Source of the DNA: Anaerotignum faecicola
GTDB taxonomy: Bacteria > Bacillota > Clostridia > Lachnospirales > Anaerotignaceae
NCBI RefSeq assembly: GCF_003865035.1
Contig: NZ_BHVZ01000002.1
Location: forward strand, 186,001-250,000
Length of the DNA: 64,000 nucleotides
Direction: 5' to 3'
The notes beneath the pieces were generated by a model. It was not told where the DNA came from and did no database searches. It worked only from the letters and a program-made list of their open reading frames with translations. A program made the position numbers and the translations under genes. Of this stretch, positions 50,507-59,751 are shown piece by piece. Within the stretch, counting starts at the first letter, position 1. Each line of letters starts with the position of its first letter.

Positions 50507-52459
50507 TTATTTTAAAAATTTATCTATAAAATCCTGCTCACTGAGAATGGGAATCCCCAGCTCTGCCGCCTTTTTATTCTTCGAGGATGCAGAATGAATA
50601 TCATTATTGATAAGGAAATTCGTCTTTTTGGTGACACTTCCCGTCACCTTGCCGCCACCCTTTTCAATGAGTGCCTGCAATTCCTTTCTGTTGGTGAATT
50701 GCTCCAAATCCCCTGTCACAACAAAGGTCAGCCCTGCCAGAGGGCTTTCGCCGACCTCTGCCTGCTCTGCCGCTTGGAAGGAAAGATACTGCAAAACATC
50801 CGCAAGCAATGCCAGATGCGCTTCCTGTCTGAAATAATAGGCAATGCTGTGTGCGATGATTTCGCCGAAGCCCTCTACCTGCACCAATGCGTCCTCCGTT
50901 GCCGCCTTGATTTTCTCCAAATCATAATCAAATTCCCTGCAGAGCAGCTTTGCATTTCGCAGCCCTACATGGTTGATGCCCAGTGCATAGATGAAGTTCG
51001 GCAGTTCGGCGGATTTCGCCTTTTCCACAGATGCAATCAGATTCTGATAGGATTTCTCCCCAAAGCCCTCCATGGCTGTAATTTCCGCCTGATGCTTTTC
51101 CAAGCGGAACAAATCAGGATAATTTTCCACAAAGCCCTTTTCCAGAAACTTCTTCAGGGTTTCCTCCGAAAGCCCTTCCATATTCATGGCATCTCTGGAA
51201 ACAAAATGGCTGAGTGCCTGTATCCGCTGCGCGGAACAGTTCGGATTAGTACAATAAAGCGCTTCGCCGTCACGCAGCTTACGGATTTCCGTTTCCTCGC
51301 CGCAGACAAAGCAATGCTTGGGAATTTCCGCCGTGGAAACCGTTCCCGTCAGATTTTCCGCAATCTGAGGGATAATCATATTCGCCTTATAGACCTTAAT
51401 CGTATCCCCGATGCTCAGCCTCAATTCCTTCAAAATGCTGACATTATGCAGGCTTGCGCGGCTCACCGTTGAGCCCTCCAGCTCCACGGGGTCAAACACC
51501 GCAACAGGGTTCATCAACCCCGTACGAGAGGTGTTCCATTCAATCCGCCGCAGAGTGGTTTCCGCCATTTCGTCCGCCCATTTGAAGGCAATGGAATCCT
51601 TGGGGAATTTTGCCGTTCTGCCAAGGCTTTGGCTATAGGCAATGCTGTCAAAGGTCAGAACCAGTCCATCGGAGGCAATGTCGTTCTGCTCGATTTTATC
51701 GCGGAATTCCTCCACCGCAGCGGCAACCGTTTCCGCCGTCACCATGCAGTGCTCCACCACATCAAAGCCCATTTCGGCAAGCCAAGCCATATTTTCCGCC
51801 TTGCTGTCCGAAAGGGTTCTGCCTGCGGCATGCACCAAGGTAAAGGCAATGAATTTCACATTTCGCTTTGCGGCAATCTCGCTGTTTAACTGCCGCACCG
51901 TGCCGCTGCAAAGGTTACGAGGATTTTTATATTGCTCCTCCTCGCCCAGCTCCTCATTGATACGGTAAAATTCGCTGTAAGGAATGACCCCCTCGCCACG
52001 CAGCACCAGCTCCCCCTGAAAGGGAATGGAAAGCGGCACATTGCGGAACACACGGGCGTTATGCGTCACATCCTCGCCAATTTCGCCGTTTCCACGCGTG
52101 ACTGCCTGCTCCAGCTTGCCATGATTATATTTCAGCACAATCGTCAGTCCATCCAGCTTCCATGATAAAATCCCTGCTTTATCCCCCAGAAAGCTGACAA
52201 GCTTCGCCGTTTCCTTCGTTTTGTCCAAGGAAAGGATCGGGCTTTCGTGCGCCACCTTCACCAGATTGCTCAGCACCGTATAGCCAACCTTCTGCGTGGG
52301 GCTGTTCGCAAGAATCGTGCCTGTTTTCTTCTCCAGTGCAGCCAATTCGTCATACAGCGCATCATATTCCTGATTGGAAAGAATTTCTCTGTCCTCCTGA
52401 TAATATGCCTTCGCCGCCCGGTTCAACTGCTCCACCAGTTGCTTTATTCTCTCTGTCAT
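50507..52459 (-). CDS. ligA: NAD+-dependent DNA ligase
   Basis: 650 residues. The Ia domain binding NMN is followed by the nucleotidyltransferase domain with the adenylated lysine in SWKLDGLTIVLKY, then RGNGEIGEDVTHNARVFRNVP. The OB fold, a four-cysteine zinc finger (CFVCGEE near 390, CTNPNCSAQRIQ), helix-hairpin-helix repeats (EGFGEKSYQNLIASVEKAK) and a C-terminal BRCT domain (GLTFVVTGDLEQFTNRKELQALIEKGGGKV) complete the enzyme. It joins nicks in replication and repair. GAGGGATG precedes the ATG, and the pcrA stop lies 23 nt upstream, so the two form an operon. Confidence 0.97.
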   Translation of the reverse strand: MTERIKQLVEQLNRAAKAYYQEDREILSNQEYDALYDELAALEKKTGTILANSPTQKVGYTVLSNLVKVAHESPILSLDKTKETAKLVSFLGDKAGILSWKLDGLTIVLKYNHGKLEQAVTRGNGEIGEDVTHNARVFRNVPLSIPFQGELVLRGEGVIPYSEFYRINEELGEEEQYKNPRNLCSGTVRQLNSEIAAKRNVKFIAFTLVHAAGRTLSDSKAENMAWLAEMGFDVVEHCMVTAETVAAAVEEFRDKIEQNDIASDGLVLTFDSIAYSQSLGRTAKFPKDSIAFKWADEMAETTLRRIEWNTSRTGLMNPVAVFDPVELEGSTVSRASLHNVSILKELRLSIGDTIKVYKANMIIPQIAENLTGTVSTAEIPKHCFVCGEETEIRKLRDGEALYCTNPNCSAQRIQALSHFVSRDAMNMEGLSEETLKKFLEKGFVENYPDLFRLEKHQAEITAMEGFGEKSYQNLIASVEKAKSAELPNFIYALGINHVGLRNAKLLCREFDYDLEKIKAATEDALVQVEGFGEIIAHSIAYYFRQEAHLALLADVLQYLSFQAAEQAEVGESPLAGLTFVVTGDLEQFTNRKELQALIEKGGGKVTGSVTKKTNFLINNDIHSASSKNKKAAELGIPILSEQDFIDKFLK

Positions 52460-52482
52460 ATCGCATCCCTCACCGTCTCTGC

Positions 52483-54726
52483 TTATTCGCTTACCTTAAT
52501 CAGCTTCGACAAGCGCGCCATGAATTTCTTCGTTCCCTTTGCGCCAAAGGAAACGGTAACCTCGAAATCTGCGCCGCCGTTATTGATGGAAACCACTGTG
52601 CCAATGCCGTATTTCGGCGCACGCACCTTATCCCCCACGCCGTAGCTCAGCTTGAAATCCTTGGGCGCAGGCATCTCCTTTTTCATGCCGACCCCGCCGA
52701 ATTTTGCTGTCGGGGGCAACACATTCTTTCTGCCGAGAGCAGGCTTATTCTGCGTCATGGCATCATATTTTTTCGCCATATCGGAAATCTGTCTGGTCGG
52801 CATATCTACCAAATCCGCAGGAATTTCCTTCAGGAAGCGAGAAGGCGGATTATACTGCGTAATCCCATGCTGCATGCGGCTTTTTGCGTGCGTCAGGTAA
52901 AGCTCCTCCTTCGCACGGGTAATGCCCACATAGCAAAGTCTGCGTTCCTCCTCAATTTCCTTTTCACCGCCATACATCACCGCGCGGAAGCCGGGGAAAA
53001 TCCCCTCCTCCATACCGATAATGAAAACATAGGGGAATTCCAGACCCTTCGCGCTGTGCAGTGTCATGAGGGCAACGGTTTCCTCCCCCTCCTCATAGCT
53101 GTCAATATCCGCAACGAGGGCAACCTCCTCCAGAAAGCCCTCCAGCTTGCCTTCGGGGTTAGCTTTATCATATTCCGCCGCTTTATTCACAAATTCATCA
53201 ATATTCTGGATACGGTTCAGCGCGTCATCCGTCCCCTCCGCCATCAGAAGCTGCAAATAGCCCGTCCGCTTCATGATGGCATCAATCAATTCGGAAACGG
53301 AAAGTCCATCCGCATCGGCGCGCAACTGTTGAAACAGACCATAGAAATCCTTGAATTTTGCCACTCTTGTTTTCAGCGTAGTGATTTCATCCAGACGGCT
53401 CAGTGCGCCGTAAAGAGAAAGCCCGTTTTCATCCGCAAAAGCAGCCAGCTTATCCAGAGAGGTTTCGCCAATGCCGCGCTTAGGTACGTTGATGATTCTT
53501 CTGAGAGCGATCGTATCCGCAGGGTTCGCAAGCACCTTTAAATAAGAAAGAACATCTCGGATTTCCTTTCGTTCATAGAAGCGCACGCCGCCGAACAGGC
53601 GATAGGGAATTCCGCGCTTCACCATCTGATCCTCCACCGCGCGGCTCTGTGCATTGGTGCGATACAAAACAGCCATCTGGTTTCTGGTCTTGCCCTGCTT
53701 TTCCAGCTCCAGAATTTTTTCTGCCACAAAGCGACACTCATCATATTCGTTATCCGCCTTATAGATATGCAGGATACTGCCGCTGTCATTTTCTGTCCAA
53801 AGCGTCTTATCCTTTCTGGTCTGGTTATGATGGATGACAGCATTCGCCGCCTCCAGAATTTTCTTCGTGGAACGGTAATTCTGCTCCAGCTTAATTACGG
53901 TTGTATCGGGAAAATCCTTTTCAAAATCCAGAATATTGCGGATATTTGCCCCACGCCAGCCATAGATGCTCTGGTCGTCATCCCCGACCACGCAGAGATT
54001 TTTATATTTTGCCGCAAGCATTGCCACTAGCTCATACTGGCTTGTATTTGTATCCTGATATTCATCCACCATAATATAGCGGAATCTTTCCTGATATTTT
54101 TCCAGAACATCGGGAAACTGACGGAACAACAGAACGGTTTTATAAATCAGATCGTCAAAATCCAGCGCGTTGTTTTCCTTAAGCATTTTCTGATAGGTCT
54201 GATATACCTTTGCGATACGCACCGCCTTCAGGTCATTTTTATCCACATGCTGTGCGTAGTCCTCCCAGCTTGTCATTTCCTCCTTCAGATGGCTGATGAT
54301 GCTCATTGCCCCCTTAACGGAAAAGGACTTATCCGTTGTGCTCATATTCAGCCGCTTGAAGGCCTCGCGCATGATTTTTTCCTGATCGTCGCTGTCATAG
54401 ATGGAAAACTGATTTTCATAATCCAGATGCTGAATTTCTCTGCGCAAAATCCGCACACAGGTGGAATGGAAGGTACTGATCCACATATCTCTTGCTGTAT
54501 CCCCCACAAGCTTTTCCACACGCTCGCGCATTTCCTTCGCAGCCTTATTCGTAAAGGTAATCGCAAGAATATTCCAAGGCTTTACACCCGTTTCCAGCAG
54601 ATGTGCAATCCGCACCGTCAAGGCACCGGTCTTGCCGCTGCCCGCCCCTGCCAGAATCAGCACAGGTCCTTCTGTCTGCAAAACTGCTTTTTTCTGCATA
54701 TCGTTCAGTTTATCAAATCCAATCAT
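52483..54726 (-). CDS. pcrA: UvrD/PcrA-type ATP-dependent DNA helicase
   Basis: 747 residues from the ATG at 54726, with GGGAGAG in front, giving the usual MIGFDKLNDMQKKAVLQTEGP start. Superfamily 1A motifs: Walker A LAGAGSGKTGALTVRI, motif II YRYIMVDEYQDTNTSQYE-like, motif III VVGDDDQSIYGWRGANI, motif IV/V LEQNYRSTKKILEAAN and VALMTLHSAKGLEFPYVFIIGMEEGIFPG, motif VI EERRLCYVGITRAKEELYLTHA. The C-terminal Tudor-like domain (KVRAPKYGIGTVVSINNGG) binds RNA polymerase in PcrA. It unwinds 3'-5' in repair and replication restart. Confidence 0.97.
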   Translation of the reverse strand: MIGFDKLNDMQKKAVLQTEGPVLILAGAGSGKTGALTVRIAHLLETGVKPWNILAITFTNKAAKEMRERVEKLVGDTARDMWISTFHSTCVRILRREIQHLDYENQFSIYDSDDQEKIMREAFKRLNMSTTDKSFSVKGAMSIISHLKEEMTSWEDYAQHVDKNDLKAVRIAKVYQTYQKMLKENNALDFDDLIYKTVLLFRQFPDVLEKYQERFRYIMVDEYQDTNTSQYELVAMLAAKYKNLCVVGDDDQSIYGWRGANIRNILDFEKDFPDTTVIKLEQNYRSTKKILEAANAVIHHNQTRKDKTLWTENDSGSILHIYKADNEYDECRFVAEKILELEKQGKTRNQMAVLYRTNAQSRAVEDQMVKRGIPYRLFGGVRFYERKEIRDVLSYLKVLANPADTIALRRIINVPKRGIGETSLDKLAAFADENGLSLYGALSRLDEITTLKTRVAKFKDFYGLFQQLRADADGLSVSELIDAIMKRTGYLQLLMAEGTDDALNRIQNIDEFVNKAAEYDKANPEGKLEGFLEEVALVADIDSYEEGEETVALMTLHSAKGLEFPYVFIIGMEEGIFPGFRAVMYGGEKEIEEERRLCYVGITRAKEELYLTHAKSRMQHGITQYNPPSRFLKEIPADLVDMPTRQISDMAKKYDAMTQNKPALGRKNVLPPTAKFGGVGMKKEMPAPKDFKLSYGVGDKVRAPKYGIGTVVSINNGGADFEVTVSFGAKGTKKFMARLSKLIKVSE

Positions 54727-54780
54727 GTCATTCTCTCCCATTTCTTTTCTGTTTCCGCTTTTTCCGCAGGATGCCAACAT

Positions 54781-54821
54781 AAGAAAGGCTGATTTGGCAA
54801 AATCATCTTGTCAAACCAGCC
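54781..54821 (-). terminator. Terminator between the YerC-like gene and pcrA
   Basis: GGCTGGTTTG and CAAATCAGCC pair with one G-U, with a long loop, followed by TTTCTT. It lies 36 nt after the YerC-like stop. Confidence 0.6.
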
Positions 54822-54856
54822 CTATAATCTCTCTCAAATAAATCGATTCAAAAAGA

Positions 54857-55168
54857 TTATTCGCTATCTTCTTTTTCTTTTTTTGCCTTCACACGGTCAA
54901 TCGCCAGCTTATAGCCATCCGTGCCGTAATGCAGGCAACGATTGACACGGCTGATGGTTGCTGTGGAAGCGCCTGTTTTTTCCGCAATTTCCACATAGGT
55001 CCGCTTGGCATCCAGCATTGCCGCCACTTCCATTCTCTGCGCGATTGCCTGAATTTCGTTGATGGTACAAAGGTCTTCAAAGAGCTGATAGCACTCTTCC
55101 ACGGTTTCCATGCTGAGAATGCACTCAAACAATTTATCGGTCAATTCATTTTTGATCTTTTTATTCAT
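54857..55168 (-). CDS. YerC/YecD family TrpR-related protein
   Basis: 103 residues from the ATG at 55168 (AAGGTGG in front; a GTG four codons earlier is the alternative). TrpR-like helix-turn-helix: EECYQLFEDLCTINEIQAIAQRMEVAAMLDAKRTYVEIAEKTGASTATISRVNRCLHYG. The family is conserved next to pcrA in Firmicutes, and its role is not established; it lacks clear Trp-binding residues by inspection. It has a TTTACT-17-TACAAT promoter and a terminator before pcrA. Confidence 0.9.
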   Translation of the reverse strand: MNKKIKNELTDKLFECILSMETVEECYQLFEDLCTINEIQAIAQRMEVAAMLDAKRTYVEIAEKTGASTATISRVNRCLHYGTDGYKLAIDRVKAKKEKEDSE

Positions 55169-55215
55169 TCGGAACGCCACCTTCTCCTGTTATTTTTCAT
55201 ATTTCTATTAAAAAT

Positions 55216-55244
55216 ATTGTAACACTTTCAAGCATTAAAGTAAA
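55216..55244 (-). promoter_or_regulatory. Promoter of the YerC-like gene
   Basis: TTTACT at 55244-55239, 17-nt spacer, TACAAT at 55221-55216 with a TGT extended element. Confidence 0.6.
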
Positions 55245-55277
55245 GAGATTTTCCACGTTCTTTTCCGCATACATTTT

Positions 55278-55997
55278 TTATTTTCTGCCATGTCTGAGTC
55301 CTGCAAGAAATTTTTCCGGCGTATTATTGAGAATCAGCTCCTCCGGAAATTGCAGCTCCTTCAGCAAATCCTCCGCATAGGAAAAATCCCCCACATTCCG
55401 GTAAAAATGCGCATCGCTGCCCAGAACCACAGGCTGACCCTCCTCCATGCTCATCAGAAGGATTTTCTTAATATTCTCCCTGCTGCCCTCCCGAAAGCCG
55501 CCCGGTGTTAAAGAAGCATTATTGATTTCCAGAAGCGTGCCCGTTTCTTTCGCCACGCGGAACAGCTCCCGATAATCCACCGCATAGCGAGGGTCTCCGG
55601 GGTGTCCGATGATGTCCACATAGGGATTTTCCATCACCTTTAAAAACGCCTGTGTATTCTCCTTTTTCGTGCCGGGCTTAATGCAGGGCATGTGCAGGCT
55701 TGCAATCGCAAGATCCAATCTCTGCAAAACCGCTTCATCCATATCTATCGTGCCGTCAAAATCCAGAATATTCAGTTCAATACCCTTCAGCAGCCGCACC
55801 CCATGCAGCATTTCGGGCAAAACGTGCAGATTTGCAAAATAGGCATGACAGGTGGTATCCTTCATAGCAGGCGCATGGTCTGTCAAAGCGACCAGCTGCA
55901 AGCCCTGCTCTGCCGCCCATCTCAAGTTTTCATCCACTGTGCTGTAGGCATGCCCGCTTGCAACGGCGTGGGTATGAATATCCATCAATCGTTTCAT
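55278..55997 (-). CDS. PHP domain phosphatase, YcdX-type
   Basis: 239 residues. The polymerase-and-histidinol-phosphatase fold is shown by MDIHTHAVASGHAYSTVDEN, LVALTDHAPAM, GIELNILDFDGTIDM, IASLHMPCIKPGT, IIGHPGDPRY and VLGSDAHFYRNVGDF, giving the histidines and aspartates of a three-metal site. E. coli YcdX is a phosphatase of this group; the substrate here is unknown. It is transcribed alone from a TTGTTT-17-TATAAT promoter. Confidence 0.93.
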   Translation of the reverse strand: MKRLMDIHTHAVASGHAYSTVDENLRWAAEQGLQLVALTDHAPAMKDTTCHAYFANLHVLPEMLHGVRLLKGIELNILDFDGTIDMDEAVLQRLDLAIASLHMPCIKPGTKKENTQAFLKVMENPYVDIIGHPGDPRYAVDYRELFRVAKETGTLLEINNASLTPGGFREGSRENIKKILLMSMEEGQPVVLGSDAHFYRNVGDFSYAEDLLKELQFPEELILNNTPEKFLAGLRHGRK

Positions 55998-56046
55998 TTC
56001 GATTCCTCACACTTCTAAGTGAAATTTATATGATTCATTAAATTTC

Positions 56047-56075
56047 ATTATAGCATTGTTTCCGCAAGAAAACAA
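56047..56075 (-). promoter_or_regulatory. Promoter of the PHP phosphatase gene
   Basis: TTGTTT at 56075-56070, 17-nt spacer, TATAAT at 56052-56047 with an extended TGC element. Confidence 0.65.
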
Positions 56076-56096
56076 TCCTTCTTTCCTGCATACGGT

Positions 56097-56124
56097 CACG
56101 CTTTCCTTCGTCTTTCATACTATG
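56097..56124 (+). promoter_or_regulatory. Possible sigma-K-type promoter of the cysteine-rich protein
   Basis: CAC at 56097-56099, 16 nt, then CATACTATG at 56116-56124; the sigma-K pattern is AC, 16-17 nt, CATAnnnTA, with one mismatch at the last base. Sigma-E is a possible alternative. No TTGACA/TATAAT pair is present in this gap. Confidence 0.45.
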
Positions 56125-56159
56125 TTAAAAGAAACCACAACTTTAAAGGAGGCTGTCTT

Positions 56160-57101
56160 ATGGGCGCTTTTGAATTTGATTCCAAGGCTGATTTAAGTGC
56201 AAGAAGCTGCAATTTCTGCGGAAACGGCAGCAACGAAAGCAACGGGCGGAACGAGGAAACCTGTATCATCGTGCAGAAGATTTTCGACCAGTGCCGCATC
56301 CAGAAATGCTTGGGCAGCAGTATTCTGGGCCCCGCTCGTGCCGCAAGGAGCGAAACCCCCAGCTGCAACGATATGCTCTGCGAGGGTGATATCATCATTC
56401 CTCCCTGCAACGCCGCCGATGTAACCATCCGCGATTTAGACCTGACCCGCATTGAAATTCTGCGGAAACGGCCAAATCCGCTGCAAAAGGGCTGCTGGGA
56501 TATCGAGCTGAAATATGTATTCAATTATACACTGGAGTTTCGCCGCGCCGACGGCTGTTTTATCGGGACGATTGATGCCACCAACAGCCATCATTTGCGC
56601 GTAACGCTCTTCGGCTCTACCGAGGCAGATGTGACCACCGTAACCGATCAGTTCGAGAATGCCGCATCCAAGGGCGGACCGTTCATCATTGCGGAGGGGA
56701 AAGCAGTTGCGCTGAATGCAGAGCTGCGTTTCCCCGGCTGTAACACCTGCAATCCCTGCCATTCCTGCAATCCCTGTCATTCCTGCGACTGCGATTCCTC
56801 CCAAAGCAGCGGCGATGCTGCTCTCGGCGCACCCATTGCAGTTAATGTAACCATCGGGCTGTTTACGATTGTAAAGCTGTTCCGTACAGTCAATATCATG
56901 GTAAATTCTTTGGGCAGATGTGTCCCCGAGCGCTGTACTACAAATGCCACAAACAGTGACCCCTGCAACGGCTTTGAGGATATCCGTTTCCCCTTAGACC
57001 TCTTTTCTCCCACCGCAAAGCCCCGTTCCTGCTGCGGCTTCGGCACGGTTTTCGGTGACGACTGCGATACACGCAGAAGCAGAGAGGACTGTGACGCATA
57101 A
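56160..57101 (+). CDS. Cysteine-rich protein, probable spore coat or exosporium component
   Basis: 313 residues, 24 of them cysteine, without a signal peptide or membrane helix. The N-terminal part has CNFCGNG and ETCIIVQKIFDQCRIQKCL; the centre (about 70-170) looks like a beta-rich domain (DVTIRDLDLTRIEILRKRPNP, then CWDIELKYVFNYTLEFRRADGC). A tandem CNPCHSC repeat lies near residue 190, followed by a valine-rich beta segment and a cysteine-rich tail. I do not recognise a named family. Cysteine density, the lack of secretion signals, a strong AAAGGAGG site and a sigma-K-like promoter suggest a mother-cell-made spore layer protein. A metal-binding or storage role is an alternative. Confidence 0.6.
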   Translation: MGAFEFDSKADLSARSCNFCGNGSNESNGRNEETCIIVQKIFDQCRIQKCLGSSILGPARAARSETPSCNDMLCEGDIIIPPCNAADVTIRDLDLTRIEILRKRPNPLQKGCWDIELKYVFNYTLEFRRADGCFIGTIDATNSHHLRVTLFGSTEADVTTVTDQFENAASKGGPFIIAEGKAVALNAELRFPGCNTCNPCHSCNPCHSCDCDSSQSSGDAALGAPIAVNVTIGLFTIVKLFRTVNIMVNSLGRCVPERCTTNATNSDPCNGFEDIRFPLDLFSPTAKPRSCCGFGTVFGDDCDTRRSREDCDA

Positions 57102-57125
57102 AAAGCATCCATTCCACACATTTTT

Positions 57126-57152
57126 GTCCCTGCCATGGCAGGGACTTTTTTT
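57126..57152 (+). terminator. Terminator after the cysteine-rich protein gene
   Basis: A perfect palindrome GTCCCTGCCATGGCAGGGAC followed by seven T. Confidence 0.92.
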
Positions 57153-57156
57153 GCAT

Positions 57157-57182
57157 AAAAAAAGGCGTGTATCAAACACGCC
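57157..57182 (-). terminator. Terminator after the AGCS symporter gene
   Basis: GGCGTGT and ACACGCC pair around a short loop; on the minus strand seven T follow. It is adjacent to the opposite-facing terminator. Confidence 0.85.
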
Positions 57183-57195
57183 AAATTTTATCCTG

Positions 57196-58638
57196 TTATT
57201 TTGTTGCTTTTGCACCTTCTCCTTCCAGTGCGCAGTCGAAGGAAACAACAGGAGGATTTTCCCCTCTTTCCTTCGCAGGCAGGAATCTCTTCCAGAAATC
57301 ATCAAAGAGTGCAAAAATAACCTTGTGCTTTGCATAAATAAAGAAGATAGTAAGTGCTACATAGCAGGCAGAAAGAATATCTGTCAGTGCCCAGAGCACA
57401 TCCGCCTCAATGTTATAGAAAATCACACAGGGCAGCATATAGTAAATAATATAAATCGGTATTGCTTTTTTATTTCTTTCGGTATCGCCAAAGGCATAGT
57501 TTACAGATTTTTCACAGGTATAGTACATCCCGATGATGGTTGTCCATGCGAAAACAGCGATTGCAATCGCGGTCAGCTTCGCGCCGACATGCCCATACGC
57601 CATGCCGAAGGCAATCGTTGTCAGCGCGCCGGATGTCGCATCACTTTGGAAATAAGAGCCTGTGATAATGATGGTAAACGCCGTAATGGAGCAGATGATG
57701 AGTGTATCCAGTGTAATTTCACCCCAGCCCCATACAGACTGGCGCACCGGATGATCTGTGATTGCCGGTGCATGCGCAATGATACCGTAACCGGTACCTG
57801 CATCATTGGAATAAATCCCACGCGCCACGCCGTATTTCACCGCATCTCTTACCGTTGCGCCGGCAAAGCCGCCCACAGCCGCCGTAGGAGAAAATGCAGA
57901 TTCAAACACAAGAGCAACCGCCGCAGGAACCTGCTTGATATTCAGAATGATTACGCCAAGCCCCATCAGAATATAAAGCACCGCCATAATAGGAACCGCC
58001 TTGCTCATAACCTCAGAAATTCTTTTCAGACCGCCGAAAATCGTAACAATACAGGTAACACCGATGATTGTCACGCTGATGAGAGGTGTCACGCCGAAGG
58101 CCTGCTGCATGGAGCTGGTTACTGCCTCTGTCTGTACGCAACAGGTCCAGGGGCCAAGCACAAAGGCAAAAACCGCAAGCACAATGGCACCCCTTTTCCA
58201 GCCAAACGCGTTTTTCATGACGAAGGAACGGTCGCAGACATATTCATCCATGGAGTTTTTGTAATGCTCTCTGTAGCGCTGACCAAGAATGATTTCGCAT
58301 GCCTTTGTAGACATCCCGAAAAATGCGGAAACCCACATCCAGACAAGTGCGCCCGGGCCGCCGCTTACGATTGCCGTTGCAACGCCGCTGATATTCCCCG
58401 TGCCGACCGTATTCGCAAGCCCCGTACAAGCCGCGCGGAAGCTGGATACCGTACCCACGCCCTCGCCTGCGGAGGTCATATTGCCAAAGGTATTTTTTAT
58501 GTTAAATTTCAGCTTTCGCTGATAGCTGAAGCCAAACCGAAGGGACAGGAAAATGCCCGTACCCAGAACGATAACAACCATGGGTGTTCCCCAGAGCATG
58601 TCATCCACCATATAAAGAAAATCTACAATTGACTGCAT
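57196..58638 (-). CDS. Alanine/glycine:cation symporter, AGCS family
   Basis: 480 residues, about 10-11 membrane helices. Family landmarks: GTGIFLSLRFGFSYQRKLKFNIKNTFG, SSFRAACTGLANTVGTGNISGVATAIVSGGPGALVWMWVSAFFGMSTKACEIILGQRYRE, and the later RDAVKYGVARGIYSNDAGTGYGIIAHA. These proteins import alanine, glycine or a related amino acid with sodium or protons. It follows the homocysteine methyltransferase by 18 nt, so a role in moving a methyl donor such as S-methylmethionine, or methionine, is possible but inferred. Confidence 0.93.
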   Translation of the reverse strand: MQSIVDFLYMVDDMLWGTPMVVIVLGTGIFLSLRFGFSYQRKLKFNIKNTFGNMTSAGEGVGTVSSFRAACTGLANTVGTGNISGVATAIVSGGPGALVWMWVSAFFGMSTKACEIILGQRYREHYKNSMDEYVCDRSFVMKNAFGWKRGAIVLAVFAFVLGPWTCCVQTEAVTSSMQQAFGVTPLISVTIIGVTCIVTIFGGLKRISEVMSKAVPIMAVLYILMGLGVIILNIKQVPAAVALVFESAFSPTAAVGGFAGATVRDAVKYGVARGIYSNDAGTGYGIIAHAPAITDHPVRQSVWGWGEITLDTLIICSITAFTIIITGSYFQSDATSGALTTIAFGMAYGHVGAKLTAIAIAVFAWTTIIGMYYTCEKSVNYAFGDTERNKKAIPIYIIYYMLPCVIFYNIEADVLWALTDILSACYVALTIFFIYAKHKVIFALFDDFWKRFLPAKERGENPPVVSFDCALEGEGAKATK

Positions 58639-58656
58639 ATTTATAATTCCTTTCTG

Positions 58657-59637
58657 TTATCTTTCGTTTTTATCTTTTGTTGATACTGCCTGCGCGCGAA
58701 ACGCATCCCGCGCCTTCACAACCTGTTCGATGTGGGTGCAGGTTGTGGTACAGCAGCCGCCGACCGCATCTGCGCCTGCTTCAAAATAGGAAAGCGCATT
58801 TTCCTCAAAGCTCGCACCGCCGCCGACCTTTTCCCATGTTTTTGTGGTGGGATCATAAATATCGCCGCTGTTGGGATATACGCCGACAGGCAAATTCGTT
58901 TCCTGCTTGATATCCCGAATCAGGCTTACGATATGCTCCGGCTTGGAGCAGTTCACGCCAACCATTTTCAGTCCGGGATGGTTCTCGGAAAGCACCCTTG
59001 CACATTCCGCAATGGTGTTGCCCTCATGAATATGATGCCCGTCCTTGCAGGAAAAGCTAATCCAGTAATCCGCTCCCATCTCCTCTGCAATTTCCGCTTC
59101 AATCAGAGCCTCCTGCAAAGAGGGCTGTGTTTCAATCAGGAGAATATCTGCGCCTGCGTTCCAGAGAATCTCCATTCTTTCCTTATGAAATGTACGCAGG
59201 GCTTCATCGGATACGCCATAATTCCCGCGGTATTCCGAACCATCCGCAAGATATGCGCCGTAAGGCCCGATTCCTGCCAGACAAAGAGGATACACGCGCC
59301 CCTGCGCCTTGCCCTCCGCATTCCACCATTCCTCTCTTGCTTCTAAAAACAGCTTTACGCTGTTCGCAACAATTTCTGCCGCTTCGTCATGGGTAAAGCC
59401 GTTTTCCATCAAGCCGGGAATCGTTGCCTGATAGCTGCAGGTAATGCCGCAATCCGCACCCGCCTTGAAATAGTCCGTATGTACCTTTTTGACCAGCTCC
59501 GGTGTATCCACCAATGCGCGTGCCGTCCAAAGGTTACAGTTTAAATTTGCTCCCATTTGCTCCAGCGCCGTGGACATCGATCCGTCAATAATCATCTGTC
59601 CGTTTTTTTCCAATAATTCCTTAATTTTGTCTGCCAT
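58657..59637 (-). CDS. mmuM: Homocysteine S-methyltransferase
   Basis: 326 residues of the MmuM/BHMT-type barrel. It starts LLEKNGQMIIDGSMSTALEQMG and has ITCSYQATIPGLMENGF, then the zinc ligands: a cysteine in MVGVNCSKPEHI and the pair in GADAVGGCCTTTCTHIEQV. It uses S-methylmethionine or SAM to methylate homocysteine to methionine in the cytosol. AAAGGGGG precedes the ATG. The gene is first in a two-gene unit with the AGCS symporter and lies after a LysR gene on the same strand. Confidence 0.94.
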   Translation of the reverse strand: MADKIKELLEKNGQMIIDGSMSTALEQMGANLNCNLWTARALVDTPELVKKVHTDYFKAGADCGITCSYQATIPGLMENGFTHDEAAEIVANSVKLFLEAREEWWNAEGKAQGRVYPLCLAGIGPYGAYLADGSEYRGNYGVSDEALRTFHKERMEILWNAGADILLIETQPSLQEALIEAEIAEEMGADYWISFSCKDGHHIHEGNTIAECARVLSENHPGLKMVGVNCSKPEHIVSLIRDIKQETNLPVGVYPNSGDIYDPTTKTWEKVGGGASFEENALSYFEAGADAVGGCCTTTCTHIEQVVKARDAFRAQAVSTKDKNER

Positions 59638-59700
59638 GTTTTTCCCCCTTTTTTCTTTTGTATTGTTCTTATTTTAAAGCATTTCAAAAGTTTTCTTGCC

Positions 59701-59709
59701 ATTATATCA
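59701..59709 (-). promoter_or_regulatory. Extended -10 promoter of the mmuM unit
   Basis: TGATATAAT on the minus strand, about 65 nt before the start; the -35 element is weak. Confidence 0.5.
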
Positions 59710-59751
59710 CAGATAATTCGATTTTCCTACCTTTATTTCTCCGCTATTCTG

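Noticed and set aside
57055..58632. 525-codon frame antisense to the AGCS symporter
   Set aside because: Cysteine- and histidine-rich shadow of a membrane protein gene; no start signal.
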